Part shown: one piece after another, positions 32,335 to 42,185 of the stretch
Position numbering within the stretch: the first letter of the stretch is position 1
Layout of the letters: every line of letters begins with the position of its first letter
Assembly (NCBI RefSeq): GCF_947507565.1
Contig: NC_089185.1
Span: 1,736,001-1,800,000 of the forward strand
From: Oscarella lobularis
Taxonomy: Eukaryota; Porifera; Homoscleromorpha; Homosclerophorida; Oscarellidae
Length of the DNA stretch: 64,000 nucleotides
Direction: 5' to 3'
The notes under the pieces: generated by a model
What the model saw: the letters and a program-made list of their open reading frames with translations, nothing else
Databases searched by the model: none
Told to the model about the DNA's origin: nothing
Made by a program: the position numbers and the translations under genes

Positions 32335-32534
32335 AACATTGGAGACTTTGAACAAAAATTTATGACAACCCAACCAAAAAGCCTCATCTATGGAAAAGAT
32401 ACATAGATATCTGACATTTCTATGGTATGGACTCATACCAAGGAGGAACTAACCATTTTCTCCAAGAATTAAATAACTTTAACGAGAGCATTGAACTCAG
32501 CCACTCGGAATCAATATTTCTTGACACCACAGTA
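32335..32534 (+). pseudogene. Penelope-like element reverse transcriptase, left part
   Basis: Frame-shifted pieces give FEQKFMTTQPKSLIY, RYI.DISMVWTHTKEELTIF (the palm region around the YxDD site, degenerate), and ELNNFNESIELSH ... IFLDTTV. This matches the RT of Penelope-like elements. It is cut exactly at a TA by the transposon that starts at 32535 and continues at 35741. Confidence 0.72.
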
Positions 32535-32761
32535 CAGTGCGTCCAGCGCTAAACCAGAAAAATGTACGCCGTGCGTACGGTACTGTAATCTTGCTTTCTG
32601 AACTTCAAACCTTTTTGTACGGCATGTGTGTGCTCTAAACGAAGATTTAACGCAATAAAAACGTCAACCAAAACAGAGAGTCCCCTTTCGAGGTGAATGC
32701 GAACTTCCGGGGTATGACCGGGACTTTCTAACTTTTGTTGTGCGTAATTCGAACTGTTTTC

Positions 32762-34509
32762 ATGGCTTCTCGCGTATCGCTTGCGTCGGAACCGGTGTTT
32801 CTAAACACCATCACATCACAACCGGTGTTTGTAAACGCCAGCGGTGCTTCTTCCGGTTCTTCGGAAGCACTTGAAGACGTTTCGTCAATCACGCGACCAA
32901 GGCGTGCCAGCCAGAGGCGTGCCCTCGCGTTGATCTCCAATGTCAACAGGATGCACAAGCTCCAACCCCGGGGAGATGCTGCAAAGGGTGGCCGCGCCGG
33001 TGGAAGAGGAAGAAAACGGCCCCATGACACGGACCTTCCCGTCACGCCTTCTGAAGAGCCCAGTACGCACAAGTGGGCTCAACAAATGGAAGTTGTAAGC
33101 GAGCGTGTCGACGATTGGATGCGGGATCTCGCCGGAACGAATCGCATGATGTTCGCCGCATATCTGGTCCGACAATTCCTTCATCTTGGGATAACAAAAG
33201 CGTGCCAAAAAGCGGCTGCTCTTCTTGGATGCAGCGGTGCTACAGTACGCGATTGGATGGGGCATATTGCTGAAGGTGGTGAGGCATGCGAAGAGGAGAG
33301 GAAAAGAGGGCAGGTTTGGCTTTTGGAGGGAGAGGACGACCTTCAGATTATGCTAAAGGAATTCGTGCGAGGCAATAGCTGCAGAAAAGGGCAGCCTAAT
33401 CTTACCCTCGTCGACGTGCAGAACTTTGTAAATTCACGCGTCCTTCCTCTTCTTGGGAACGCCAACATGGCTGTCTCTCGATCCACCGTTCACCAGTGGA
33501 TGAAACGGCTCGACTTCAAGGTGACCAGGTACAAGAAAGGAATGTACGTTGACGGTCACGAGCGCGAGGACGTTGTCATCTACCGCTCTCTGTACCTGAG
33601 GCAGTTGGCGGAGTACGATGAATCCGGTCTTGTCCGCGTTTACCATGACGAGAGCATCTTTCACTCGAACGAGGACCAATCAACCTTTGGTGCGACGGCA
33701 GTTTTAATCCCGTCAAGCCAAAATCGGCAGGGCAGGCACTGATGGTGTCGGATTTCATTGTCGAGAAAGACGGTTCTTTTCTCTCCTCTCCTGACGGCAA
33801 AGAGCTTGTAAGACAGTTTCTCGAAATTGGCTGCAATCGGGAAGGTTACTGGAACGCCGCTCGGTTCAAAGAACAGATGGTCAAAGCCATAAGGATTTTT
33901 GATCGTACATATCCAGGAATGAAGGCGCTCTTCATCCTTGACAACAGTCCTTGCCACCGAAAGTTTGCTTCAAATGCCCTTAATGTAAAGGCTATGAACA
34001 AGGGTTCTGGTGGAAAGCAGCCCTGCATGAGAGACACCATTTGGAAAGGAGAAAGGCAAAGCATGGTCGATGAAAAGGGAATCCCAAAGGGGCTAAGTAG
34101 AGTTCTCCAAGAGAGAGGCTTTGACGTCGTTGGAAAGAGCAAGCAGCTCCTGACGGACATGCTGGCTTCGCACACAGATTTTCAGGAAGAGATGAATGAA
34201 ATTGAACACTTGGTTCATTCATCCGGCCATGTAGTGAAGTATCTGCCCAAGTTTCACTGTGAGCTCAATCCCATAGAAAGGGTCTGGTGCATGGCAAAGC
34301 AATACACCAAAGCTCACTGCGATTACACGATCAGGGGTCTTCATACAACAGCGCCAGCAAGCCTTGCCCGAATTCAATCACCCACCATAGCCGCCTTCTT
34401 TGAGCGTGTGCGGAAACACGAAGAACTCTACAGAGAGGGTCTCAGCGGCATTGAACTGGAGAGAGCAATGCACGTTTATGCGTCGCACAGAAAGTCAACG
34501 CTGTCGTGA
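32762..34509 (+). pseudogene. IS630-like DDE transposase with one frameshift
   Basis: From ATG 32762 the frame runs through a basic N-terminus (RPRRASQRRALALIS), helix-turn-helix segments (KACQKAAALLGCSGATVRDW and SRSTVHQWMKRLDFKVTRYK), YVDGHEREDVV and the first Asp in VYHDESIFHSNEDQS. Near 33685 the correct frame shifts by one: the frame that opens downstream continues NPVKPKSAGQALMVSDF, second Asp in ALFILDNSPCH, and KYLPKFHCELNPIERVW with the catalytic Glu of NPIE. It ends at 34509. The DDE triad is complete and only one indel separates the halves, so decay is recent, or frameshifting is programmed. Two-thirds of the sequence is otherwise undamaged. Confidence 0.85.
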
Positions 34510-34603
34510 GCGGGCAGCTGTTGAGGAAACGTATGATTTATTGCTCAGGCTTTTCTAAAAGCCACAACTAGATCAAAGACATTCTGACTCTCTAGAACGA
34601 TAG

Positions 34604-35254
34604 TTACTGCTGGCTGTCGGGTCGCCGCCGCTTAGCATCAGGCGGGCCGAGATCAGGCGTCGTCGACGAAGGGCGCTCTGGCGGGTCAAACGTTGGGCTT
34701 GAGCTGCGTGTCCCCTCGGAGGACGTGCACGATTTGCACGCCTCTTCAATCTCGTCGACCCAGCCCTTGAGACGAGCGGTCAGTCCGAGTGACTGGACTT
34801 GACGAAGTGTGCGGTAAACGACCGCAGGCTGGCAGTTTTCCGCAGCGAATACGCTGACATTGCAGTCCCAAACGCGGCGGCGCCACGATCGACTGGATCC
34901 TTCCGAGTAGGGAACGCCAACGAGCACCCTAATTCGCACCGTTATGCACGTCATCAAAAAAGCGCCGTACCCTTCCAATCGAATTTGTCTGTCGTCCAAT
35001 GGATCAGCGAGAGCAGCAGCTAGGGATCGCTCAATGTGGCCAACAGTTTCACCGCGATTCGTCGCCGCGATTGCATTCCGGTCGTGGACACTGTCCGGCT
35101 CGCGGCGAAAACTGACAAAATCTCCTCCGCTCATTTGCCCGTAGCGCGTAGATAGGCGAATTCCCTTCAGTGGCGTGCAGAAGGAAAAAACCTGGAAGGG
35201 AGCCATTGCAACGTGATTGCGTGCGCTACGACAACTACACGTGGATGAGCACAT
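34604..35254 (-). CDS. HIRAN-domain protein encoded inside the transposon
   Basis: Open frame to TAA at 34604. Possible ATGs are at 35254 and 35206; the frame is also open further upstream without ATG. The core reads GGDFVSFRREPDSVHDRNAI, GETVGHIERSLAAALADPL and EGYGAFLM, the plan of a HIRAN domain (REPxNxxDxNAI ... VGHIxRxxA). Family knowledge: HIRAN domains recognise 3-prime ends of single-stranded DNA, as in HLTF. The C-terminal part is Ser/Pro-rich and ends in a basic DAKRRRP tail. It faces the transposase gene tail to tail. A role in target or end processing is inference only. Confidence 0.78.
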   Translation of the reverse strand: MCSSTCSCRSARNHVAMAPFQVFSFCTPLKGIRLSTRYGQMSGGDFVSFRREPDSVHDRNAIAATNRGETVGHIERSLAAALADPLDDRQIRLEGYGAFLMTCITVRIRVLVGVPYSEGSSRSWRRRVWDCNVSVFAAENCQPAVVYRTLRQVQSLGLTARLKGWVDEIEEACKSCTSSEGTRSSSPTFDPPERPSSTTPDLGPPDAKRRRPDSQQ

Positions 35255-35740
35255 GTTGCTTAAAACGACGTCGAATGCATTTGGGTCCAATAGAGAAGAC
35301 AAAGATACGTAAACGCCGAAGACATTTCCGCTGGAAGCCAACCCGAGGATGCACCACTGAAGTCCAAAAATAGCCTAACGTAAACACGCTCAGCCTCTTA
35401 GAATAGTCGCTGGTATGGTCTCTCTAAAGGCTGTCCAGCCCGCCATTTAGCGTTATTATACTTCTGGGACATATAAAAGCTAAGTACGCTGGCTAAAAGG
35501 GTAGCTGGAACCTTCAAACGGCAGGAAAATAGCCTAACGTACCAAGCGGACGAGACATGAGAAATAGGACCTCTCCACGCGAAGAGACAGTCTCCATTTG
35601 CGCTGACAGCCGGACTTGCAAGGAGACACATGTGCGTAAGTAAGCGAGTCTTAATTGAAGGCGTGTACTGCATTTTAAGATACGAAAACATCCATCGCGC
35701 ACGTAAGAAGAATTTCCGGTTCAGCGCTGGACGCACTGTA

Positions 35741-35925
35741 TACAAAGGGGAACGTTACGAAGATTACAATATTCTAGACTTAAAACTTACTTCAAACCCA
35801 CCAACAAATTTGCCTACCTCAACTTACATTCATGCCACCCAAACCATTGCAAAGAAGCCGTAATTAAGGGAGAATTAAATAGATTCCTAAGAAAAATATC
35901 TAACGAGTTAAGAGCAGGACGATGC
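35741..35925 (+). pseudogene. Penelope-like element reverse transcriptase, right part
   Basis: Continues YKGERYEDYNILDLKL, then in a shifted frame FKPTNKFAYLNLHSCHP and GELNRFLRKISNELR. The phrase KPTNxFxYLxxxSxHP is a landmark of Penelope-like RTs. It continues the part that ends at 32534. Confidence 0.78.
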
Positions 35926-36604
35926 ACAGAACTCGCAACAGAAGTCGCAACAGGCGTCTTCTTTGCCGTACTGTTTCATTTCAGACTTGCAAGGAACGGG
36001 CAGAGCTGGGCGCGACGGACAAGCATCTAAAGCTGTCCTGTACTACGACCGCCTTACCAGAAGGGTAACGTACTCTTCTATTAGGGATGGAGGCCCCCAT
36101 TGAATGACTCGCCTAATATGAGGACAGTCAGCCCCATTTCCAAACTACTAGCACGTTTGGAACTTATACGCGCAAAGTAAAGACTCAACCAACAAATTCA
36201 AAGGAAAGGAACAGGATAGTGAATGTGAAGCAGGCGAGTTGGGCATTGGGAAAAACATATGTCATGAGAAATTTCAAATTTACTTGAGTGAAAGTATAAT
36301 CCTTTGCGTTCGCGGTGAACGGTTCCGTAGAGCTCTGTTCCGTGAAGCTCTCCAACACTCTCTCTTCTTATCCCACTCCTCCCTCCCGTCAAACCCCTAT
36401 ATCTACAACTCCAAGTCACAGAAATTACGTCATACATAAACACACACACATACATACTCTACTAACACATACACGTTTTATTACTGCGCCCTGAATTAAT
36501 GCTTGTCCTCAAGCATTCGTGATCTCAAATTATTAGGCTGGTCCGATTAATCTTCTTCAAGGAACACGGAAACCCATGATGGTAACACACCAGCTTCGCG
36601 CCTG

Positions 36605-36973
36605 TTACCGCCATACCAATAATGCCCAGCGGGAAACGAAGGCGGTGACGGCTTTAATAAAACTAGGTAAGGTAAGGATGATGGGTTGTATTATAGTGTC
36701 TACGATTTTTGAGAGGCTTTCGGCGGGGCCGAATGAGGCGCTGCATAATGGGATTTTGTGAATTTTCTTTAAGAAACACATTAGCTGGGGTCTTACTTCT
36801 TCTGGTTCTCGAAGAAGGAAAGCTGTTGTCTCAGTATCAATGACCCCGTGGTTAGCCAAGTTTTCTATGGTTAAGTTGATTGACTTTGCCAGTGCTTGGG
36901 TTGGGTCCTTCCCAAGTTTTTTGTAGGTGTTGGCATCATCTAGGTTTTCTTGTCCTTTTGTGATATAGCACAC
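36605..36973 (-). pseudogene. Penelope-like element RT N-terminal fragment
   Basis: Contains NTYKKLGKDPTQALAKSINL, NHGVIDTETTAFL, FLKKIHKIPLCS and ESLSKIVDTIIQPIILTLPS. YxKLxxDPT, PKIHK-like and PxERxSxLVDxxIxPLxxxLPS are the entry motifs of Penelope-like RTs. Orientation is opposite to the RT pieces at 32.3 and 35.7 kb, so it is a separate or inverted fragment. Confidence 0.72.
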
Positions 36974-37014
36974 TTACACGTACACTAATGCCGTCAGCTC
37001 TTCTTCTGCAGCTG

Positions 37015-37130
37015 CTTCAAAAATTTAGCATCCGAGCACTTTTTTTACATCGCACACATTTCCTTCGTAGTACGTCTTGTACATTTCGCCATAGCCTCCT
37101 CTTCCAATTTTTTTTCAGAATATTAATGGA
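37015..37130 (-). pseudogene. protein-kinase glycine-loop fragment
   Basis: Minus strand reads KKIGRGGYGEMYKTYYEGNV then CDVKKVLG and a stop. GxGxxGxxYK.....VKK is the ATP-binding loop and lysine of a protein kinase. Nothing else of a kinase domain is visible. It could be an exon or a relic. Confidence 0.4.
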
Positions 37131-37369
37131 TTCAAAAGACTTTGGACGACCTGGCCATACTTGCATAAGTGCTTGAAATAAACAATTATTTGAAAGCACT
37201 GACCTGTGAAGGCGTTTTCAGCAGGGACACCACGACTTTCATCATCTATTAGCAGTAAATAGTAGTCAATAAAGTTGTGGATTATACTGGTAACGTACTT
37301 GGCTTGGAAGAGGATGGAAAAGAAGGCGATGTTGCTTTAGGACGTCGATCCGCCGTCTATGGAAAACGA

Positions 37370-37545
37370 AGGCAAGTACGTCGCTGTCGCTAACGTCAGC
37401 GAAGCGGGCGCCGAAGCCAACGTCTATTCTGTCGCTAACGTTAGCGCAGCGGGCGCCGCCGAAGGGAAAGTTGTCAACGTCGGCCACGAGCACGAGGCCA
37501 ACGTCGGCGAAGCGGGCGCCAAGCCAACGTCGGCGAAGCGCGCCA
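37370..37545. repeat. imperfect repeats GCTAACGTCAGCGAAGCGGGCGCC
   Basis: Three to four imperfect copies of AACGTCxGCGAAGCGGGCGCC occur, each open in the plus frame (ANVSEAGAE-like units). Purely local repetition. Confidence 0.7.
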
Positions 37546-37679
37546 CTCATTCTTTCTAGGTAACGGTGACACCGCATGGTCGCCTTGTCTCTTTCTTCAC
37601 TTTCCACTTGCTTCTTAGTCGTTTCGACGGATAGTGGAAATGGTTCATCGCCAATCTCGGAAGGTAATTTCACTTAGTT

Positions 37680-39640
37680 TTAGTAGCCCAAATGTTTGAT
37701 AATGAACAATGAATTAATTAATAAGGCATTCTGGTGTTTGTAATTCATTACCAGTTGTTGTTCTATTGATTAATTATATAATTGCAATTCATTAAATTAA
37801 ATTAACTATTTTAATAATTTTTTTCAGTTTGCATTACGTATTATGTACCACGTAGAGTTTCGGTGTTGTCAATATCTAAGCAAAGTTTTGTGTTAGGATC
37901 AGGGAAATCAAGTCCGCTATCATCCAGTGAACTTTAATTCTTTTTTTTGCTGGAATGAAAATTTCAGTTCTTTATTGCCTAACTAATAATAATTTTTCTT
38001 GGTATTAGAATCCTTGAGTACGTGGGACACTTCTACTAAGGTATGAATATGTCATTAGTATGATATTAAAAAGAAGGCAACTGGCCAAAAAAAGATGCAA
38101 CCAATATAAATTGGAAAATATATGCATTCTGGCCGAAAAGGAATGCAACATTATCTGATGTTGCCGTCAGATGAAGTATGCATCCAATTAAAAAATAAAA
38201 ATTAGTAAATATTATAATCAGTACATCTTAAAACTCCACTAACTAAAATTGCCGCCTACCTTTTAAGCGAGCAAATTGGACTTCTTCTGACAAAAATTCA
38301 TTAATTGAAAACAAAAAGGTTATTGTTGCAACTTACGGTTTGCATACTCTCCCGAAGGAAGAGGTCGTCTGTATAAAAAATTAAAAAAGATTTTTCTAAT
38401 CTTCCATTTTGCTTCTCACCACCATGCGTCTTAATTAATCTCTTTTATAACTTCCTTTTTACCCGTGTATTGTTTTCTATACTGCAAAACGTCGGATCAC
38501 TCGAAAAAATGTTTGATTATTTCTGTTATCTTCACAGTCGATCCCTACCGCCAGCTATATTGTGTGTTATTAGCTTTGGTTACACTTCGGCTGCTGGGAG
38601 GTTCATACGCATAATTATCTCTGGGGGAGAGAACTTCCATCAATGAGTGCCGGAGTCAGAAAAAAGAGCAGGGAACGTCCTCAGATACACATTCCTGGCC
38701 CAATCAAGTCTATTAGATTATCAGTTTTAGATACTCAGTTTTTTACTTGTAGAAACTTTGCTAGTCCGTTTTCGAAAGGATTTTCGTTGACAGAGAAAAG
38801 GTGGTTTCACTTTTCGGTTTAGTTAACTAATGGACGCACGTATTGAACGACATCGGCAAATACTGCGATAGCATTGTCCTCGAAAGGCATTGTTTTTGTG
38901 TTAAGACGTCATTTTTATGTTGTACGTCGCCGATGTCTTAAAATTTTGCAACGGGCGTCTCTGTCTAAGGACACGCTCCCAGTCGTCCATGATCATGTTG
39001 AGAAGCGATTTCTTCTGCGGAGAGATGACCGGGCAAATGAAAAAAAACCGGTTGTAGGTACTGTAAATGGAAACTAGAAGCGAATTTCGTTTGTGTCTAA
39101 AAAGTTGCCTTTTCTCCTTTTTCAATAATTCTCTGGCAGTCGCTCATTCTGGCGAATTCTGGTAGCAGAACGCAAAAAGGGATCGTACTTGGGGGACCGG
39201 GTAATTAAACGGCTTCCCCGTACGGAAAATGTCGTTAGTCCTAATGAGTTTCTCACGAGATTTTTACAGGTTCTCATGAAATTTTTTAAACGACAAATGG
39301 GGCCTCTCAGGAAAACTTTATGAGAATTTCATAAGGTTCTTCTTATTAGCTTAACTTTTCATAACTTTTCAATGTAATTAATCTCGAGAGGCTACACGCT
39401 ACTTCTCACTCGAGCTATTTTACTGCTATAGTAATCTTTCTCCGTTGTTCCCTTCCTGATTTTCTCCCGTTAACGTTCCACCTGTAGCAAATACTGCCCT
39501 GCTCCCTCCGTCTCATTTGCTTCATAAAGCTAAAAAGCCCAAAAGATTGAAACCTAAAGTACGTGTTTGATAAATTTTGCATAGTACGAAATGTCCTTTA
39601 TAGTTCGAACTCCAAGGATTCTGCTTTTCTGGTAGCTTTT
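37680..39640. other. AT-rich, no gene seen
   Basis: About 2 kb of AT-rich sequence with many stops in all frames. No domain, tRNA or inverted repeat was recognised. Confidence 0.65.
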
Positions 39641-40230
39641 CGATGGCTTTCGCAATTTACGTGGACCCGGCGACAGAGAAAATAGAATTATGCGGGAATA
39701 AGGATATCGCCAAAATTGTCATCGGTGCGCTTCAACACACAAAAGAAAAAGAAACTACACTCCTTCATCGAATGACGACGCCAAAGAAATCAGCGACAAG
39801 GAGTCACCGGAACGAACGTCAAGACCAACGACTGCAGATGCCTGATCTATCCGTAATGTCTGCCACCGAACTTTGCCATTGAATACTGCTCCTAAATACA
39901 ACCGGGGAAGGACGATTATGCTAGGGCGTGGGAGGCAAATAAGTGCTTTGGTGGCCAGCTTGTCTGCCGTTCAAGAGTCCCAGGTTAGCTCCTCACTGCT
40001 AGAAATTTTAAAATAATAATAGTTTTTAAACCGATATGCAAAACTGATTGGCGCCAAAAAAAACTGAAAACCCAAAAATTTGCTAGCGTCCTCCGTTCAA
40101 TAGCCATGTCGTATAAAAAAGCCATCGCGTAAGCAGTTTTGAAGGCATTCATACAACCTGAGCTCAATTGCATTCTTCAGAGCAAGATGCGCATCTGCCA
40201 TTTGATGACTCCCAGTCCGATGTCAAAAAG
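39641..40230. other. no recognisable gene
   Basis: A plus-strand open stretch (39643-39882, AIYVDPATEKIELCGNKDIA) looks protein-like at its start but has no recognisable family. Confidence 0.4.
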
Positions 40231-40242
40231 AAAAAAAGTGCA

Positions 40243-40550
40243 AAAAGTTTTGAACTATCGTCTATTAGAAAAAGGAAAAAGGCAGCCCAAAGATTTGGGT
40301 GTGTCACTAACGCGCGTGTCATGACGCGGAGAGCATTGCGTGTCCTTCAGAATTAAAAATTATTATTTTCCGATCGGGCTGCCCATGTATTTGGGTTACC
40401 TTTCGAAGCCATCATCCGAGACCGATCGAGAAAGTGCTATTGGGCGAAAAGACAAAGAAACAGTGTCGAGCTAGCCTCGGACCCAGGCCACTCCCACAAA
40501 CCTTGTCAGCAGGGAGAGGCCTGGCTAGTACCTCATTAAGTCACATGCTT
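40243..40550 (+). repeat. dispersed ~310-bp repeat, copy A (empty-site copy)
   Basis: Homologous to copy B, which lies on both sides of the RecQ transposon (41950-41973 joined to 47086-47375). Shared phrases: ACTATCGTCTATTAGAAAAAG, then CCGATCGGGxTxCCCATGTAT and GAGCTAGCCTCGGACCCA. Copy A has no insertion at AGAAAAAG. Its right end carries a TAGCCTCG-hairpin (CCAGGCCaCTCCC/GGGAGaGGCCTGG), resembling the ends of the transposon itself. Confidence 0.85.
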
Positions 40551-40835
40551 CCAAACTTTCCACGTGATTATCTTTTATGGTAATGCAATTAGACGGGCTG
40601 ATGTCTTAGCACGACACCTCCATACTTCCCAAGAAAACTTACCGACTTCACCAGACGCGTCGCCGTACCTCTCGAAAGGCCAACTTGCAGCTACCCACGC
40701 AGACCTGAGCATATAACACATGGCGTCAGACGAATCGCAATGCGGTACTTCGAGCACCGAAAGAGGTCTCCTATAGTGCCCTTCTGCGCCCTATTTGCGT
40801 TATTTCCGCGCCAACTGTCTGTAGGCGAGCATAAT

Positions 40836-40955
40836 ATGGCCGATTGTTCTTCGAATGTTCGAAACCTCTTCCCCGACGTTTTTGGGTTATCCAGCTTCCG
40901 TCAGGGCCAGTTCGAAGCTTCCTTGGCTGTGCTTGAAGGACAGGACGTAAAGAAG
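40836..40955 (+). pseudogene. RecQ-like helicase N-terminal fragment of a related element
   Basis: ATG 40836 opens MADCSSNVRNLFPDVFGLSS, FRQGQFEASLAVLEGQDV and then loses similarity where the ATP-binding loop should begin. The intact gene at 42186 has the parallel FHLQSFRPGQLETIETLAEG. It lies about 360 bp right of the TAGCCTCG-hairpin end at 40472, as the full gene lies about 210 bp from its own end. Confidence 0.65.
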
Positions 40956-40984
40956 CCGGATACAACGACGACAGCGATGAGCGC

Positions 40985-41400
40985 GACGAGCGCGACGATC
41001 CCACGAGAAAGACAGCGACAGCGACGACAGACAGGCCGCATCCAACAATGAAGGCGATGACAGCGAAGAGCAAGACGCTTATTACAACGATGACGCCGGT
41101 ACCCACTACCAGCTGAAAGAAAGGGACGAGCAACGGATGCGAGAGAACCCTTAGGCACAGACGTTCCTATCGCCGAGGCGCGACGCCGCTCAGCGCCCGC
41201 AGTCGGCAAATGACCGGCGCTGTGGAAAAATTTCTCGCTCGGCCAAGGCCAAGGCGAAGAAGAAAAAACTCGCCAGAAGTACCTCAATTATGTACATTTC
41301 ATCGCAAAAACACCCCAGCCAGAATGAAATATACAAGAAAAAGAAGAATCTGCAAAAGAAGCAGAAGACCGCCTCGTTTTACGAGAGGCCATAGATAAAA
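40985..41400 (+). CDS. possible coding remnant, acidic then basic
   Basis: A third plus frame reads EKDSDSDDRQAASNNEGDDS, DAYYNDDAGTHYQLKERDEQ, a stop, then Lys-rich AKAKAKKKKLARS and KKKKNLQKKQKTASFYERP. The composition is protein-like (acidic domain then basic tail) but there are stops and no known family. Confidence 0.25.
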
Positions 41401-41973
41401 CGTCTTCTGTAGCGCGCGTCTTTGTTTTGTTCACGTTACCATTGATAGAAGACTTCTATCCCTGACGTTACCGCGTTTAAAATACTTTGCCGAAATAGGG
41501 GAAATTCAGCCTTTTTTCTAATATGTATGGAGAATGCTTTGTATGCTGTACGAAACGTATATCAATGCACTCACATATATTTTAGACGTAGATTCTAGTT
41601 TATATTTGGCTGCCGCTTTTCGATCGATCGTTACACCCCTATTCGCAGTCGAGCCTACCAGTCTTTGGCGGTAAATGACTTATATTAGTTGTACAAAGGT
41701 GAAGCAAAATTGCCTCACTCTTCGCGAAGGGTATTTTTTGAGATATGACATCGGGTCCTTCACGCCTGACTCCAACAAGTAAGCCCTAAAGGTGCGAAAT
41801 ATACAAAACATGAAGTGGAATAGTGAGAAAATTGTAAGTGGAGGCTAGCCAACAAGTGACTCGTAGGATCTCCGCAACGCCACGCGCAATTAAAACGAAA
41901 CATGGCATGCTTACTAGGCACTATTAGAGAAAAAAATGCCAAAAGGTTTTCAACTATCGTCTATTAGAAAAAG

Positions 41974-42146
41974 TAGCCTCGCGTGCGCCAGGCCCTTCTC
42001 CTCTGATCCCGGATAAACCCGGGGAGGAGAAGGGCCTGGTACTATTCGTCTCCGTCATACGTCACGTGTAGCCCCCTTTTGGGGGCGCGGTTGGCCATGT
42101 GACTGTTTAAATATGTGGCGCGACACCTACCAAATTCGATTGGCCT
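41974..42146 (+). repeat. left terminal inverted repeat of RecQ element
   Basis: Begins TAGCCTCGCGTGCGCC. It contains a subterminal hairpin: CCAGGCCCTTCTCCTC pairs with GAGGAGAAGGGCCTGG around a GC-rich loop that is itself partly palindromic. The inner part contains TTTAAATATG and CACGTG. Confidence 0.95.
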
Positions 42147-42185
42147 CTTGCGCCTGCGCGAGTTGGAGCGAATTTTTAGACGGGT

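Larger units (their letters stand above)
32535..35738. mobile_element. 3.2 kb IS630/Tc1-type element carrying transposase and HIRAN genes
   Basis: The left end CAGTGCGTCCAGCGCT (32535-32550) and its complement (35723-35738) are perfect over 16 bp and similar for about 10 more. TA flanks both sides (32533-32534, 35739-35740), the signature of IS630/Tc1/mariner insertion. Inside are a plus-strand DDE transposase gene (32762-34509) and a minus-strand HIRAN-domain gene (34604-35254), tail to tail and 94 bp apart. Insertion is inside a Penelope-like RT frame; removing the element and one TA rejoins VYKGERYEDYN in frame. Confidence 0.9.

Noticed and set aside
32535-35738. Interpreting the HIRAN gene as an independent host gene
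   Set aside because: It lies wholly between the perfect inverted ends and TA duplication, so it belongs to the element as inserted.
37359-37673. Genes on either strand over the ANVSEAGA-type repeats
   Set aside because: Frames on both strands are open owing to a short GC-rich repeat; no domain on either.
40472-40545. Helitron 3-prime terminus (hairpin then CTAGT)
   Set aside because: The homologous copy at 47312-47375 lacks CTAG after its hairpin, and the sequence instead matches the outer part of the RecQ element ends.
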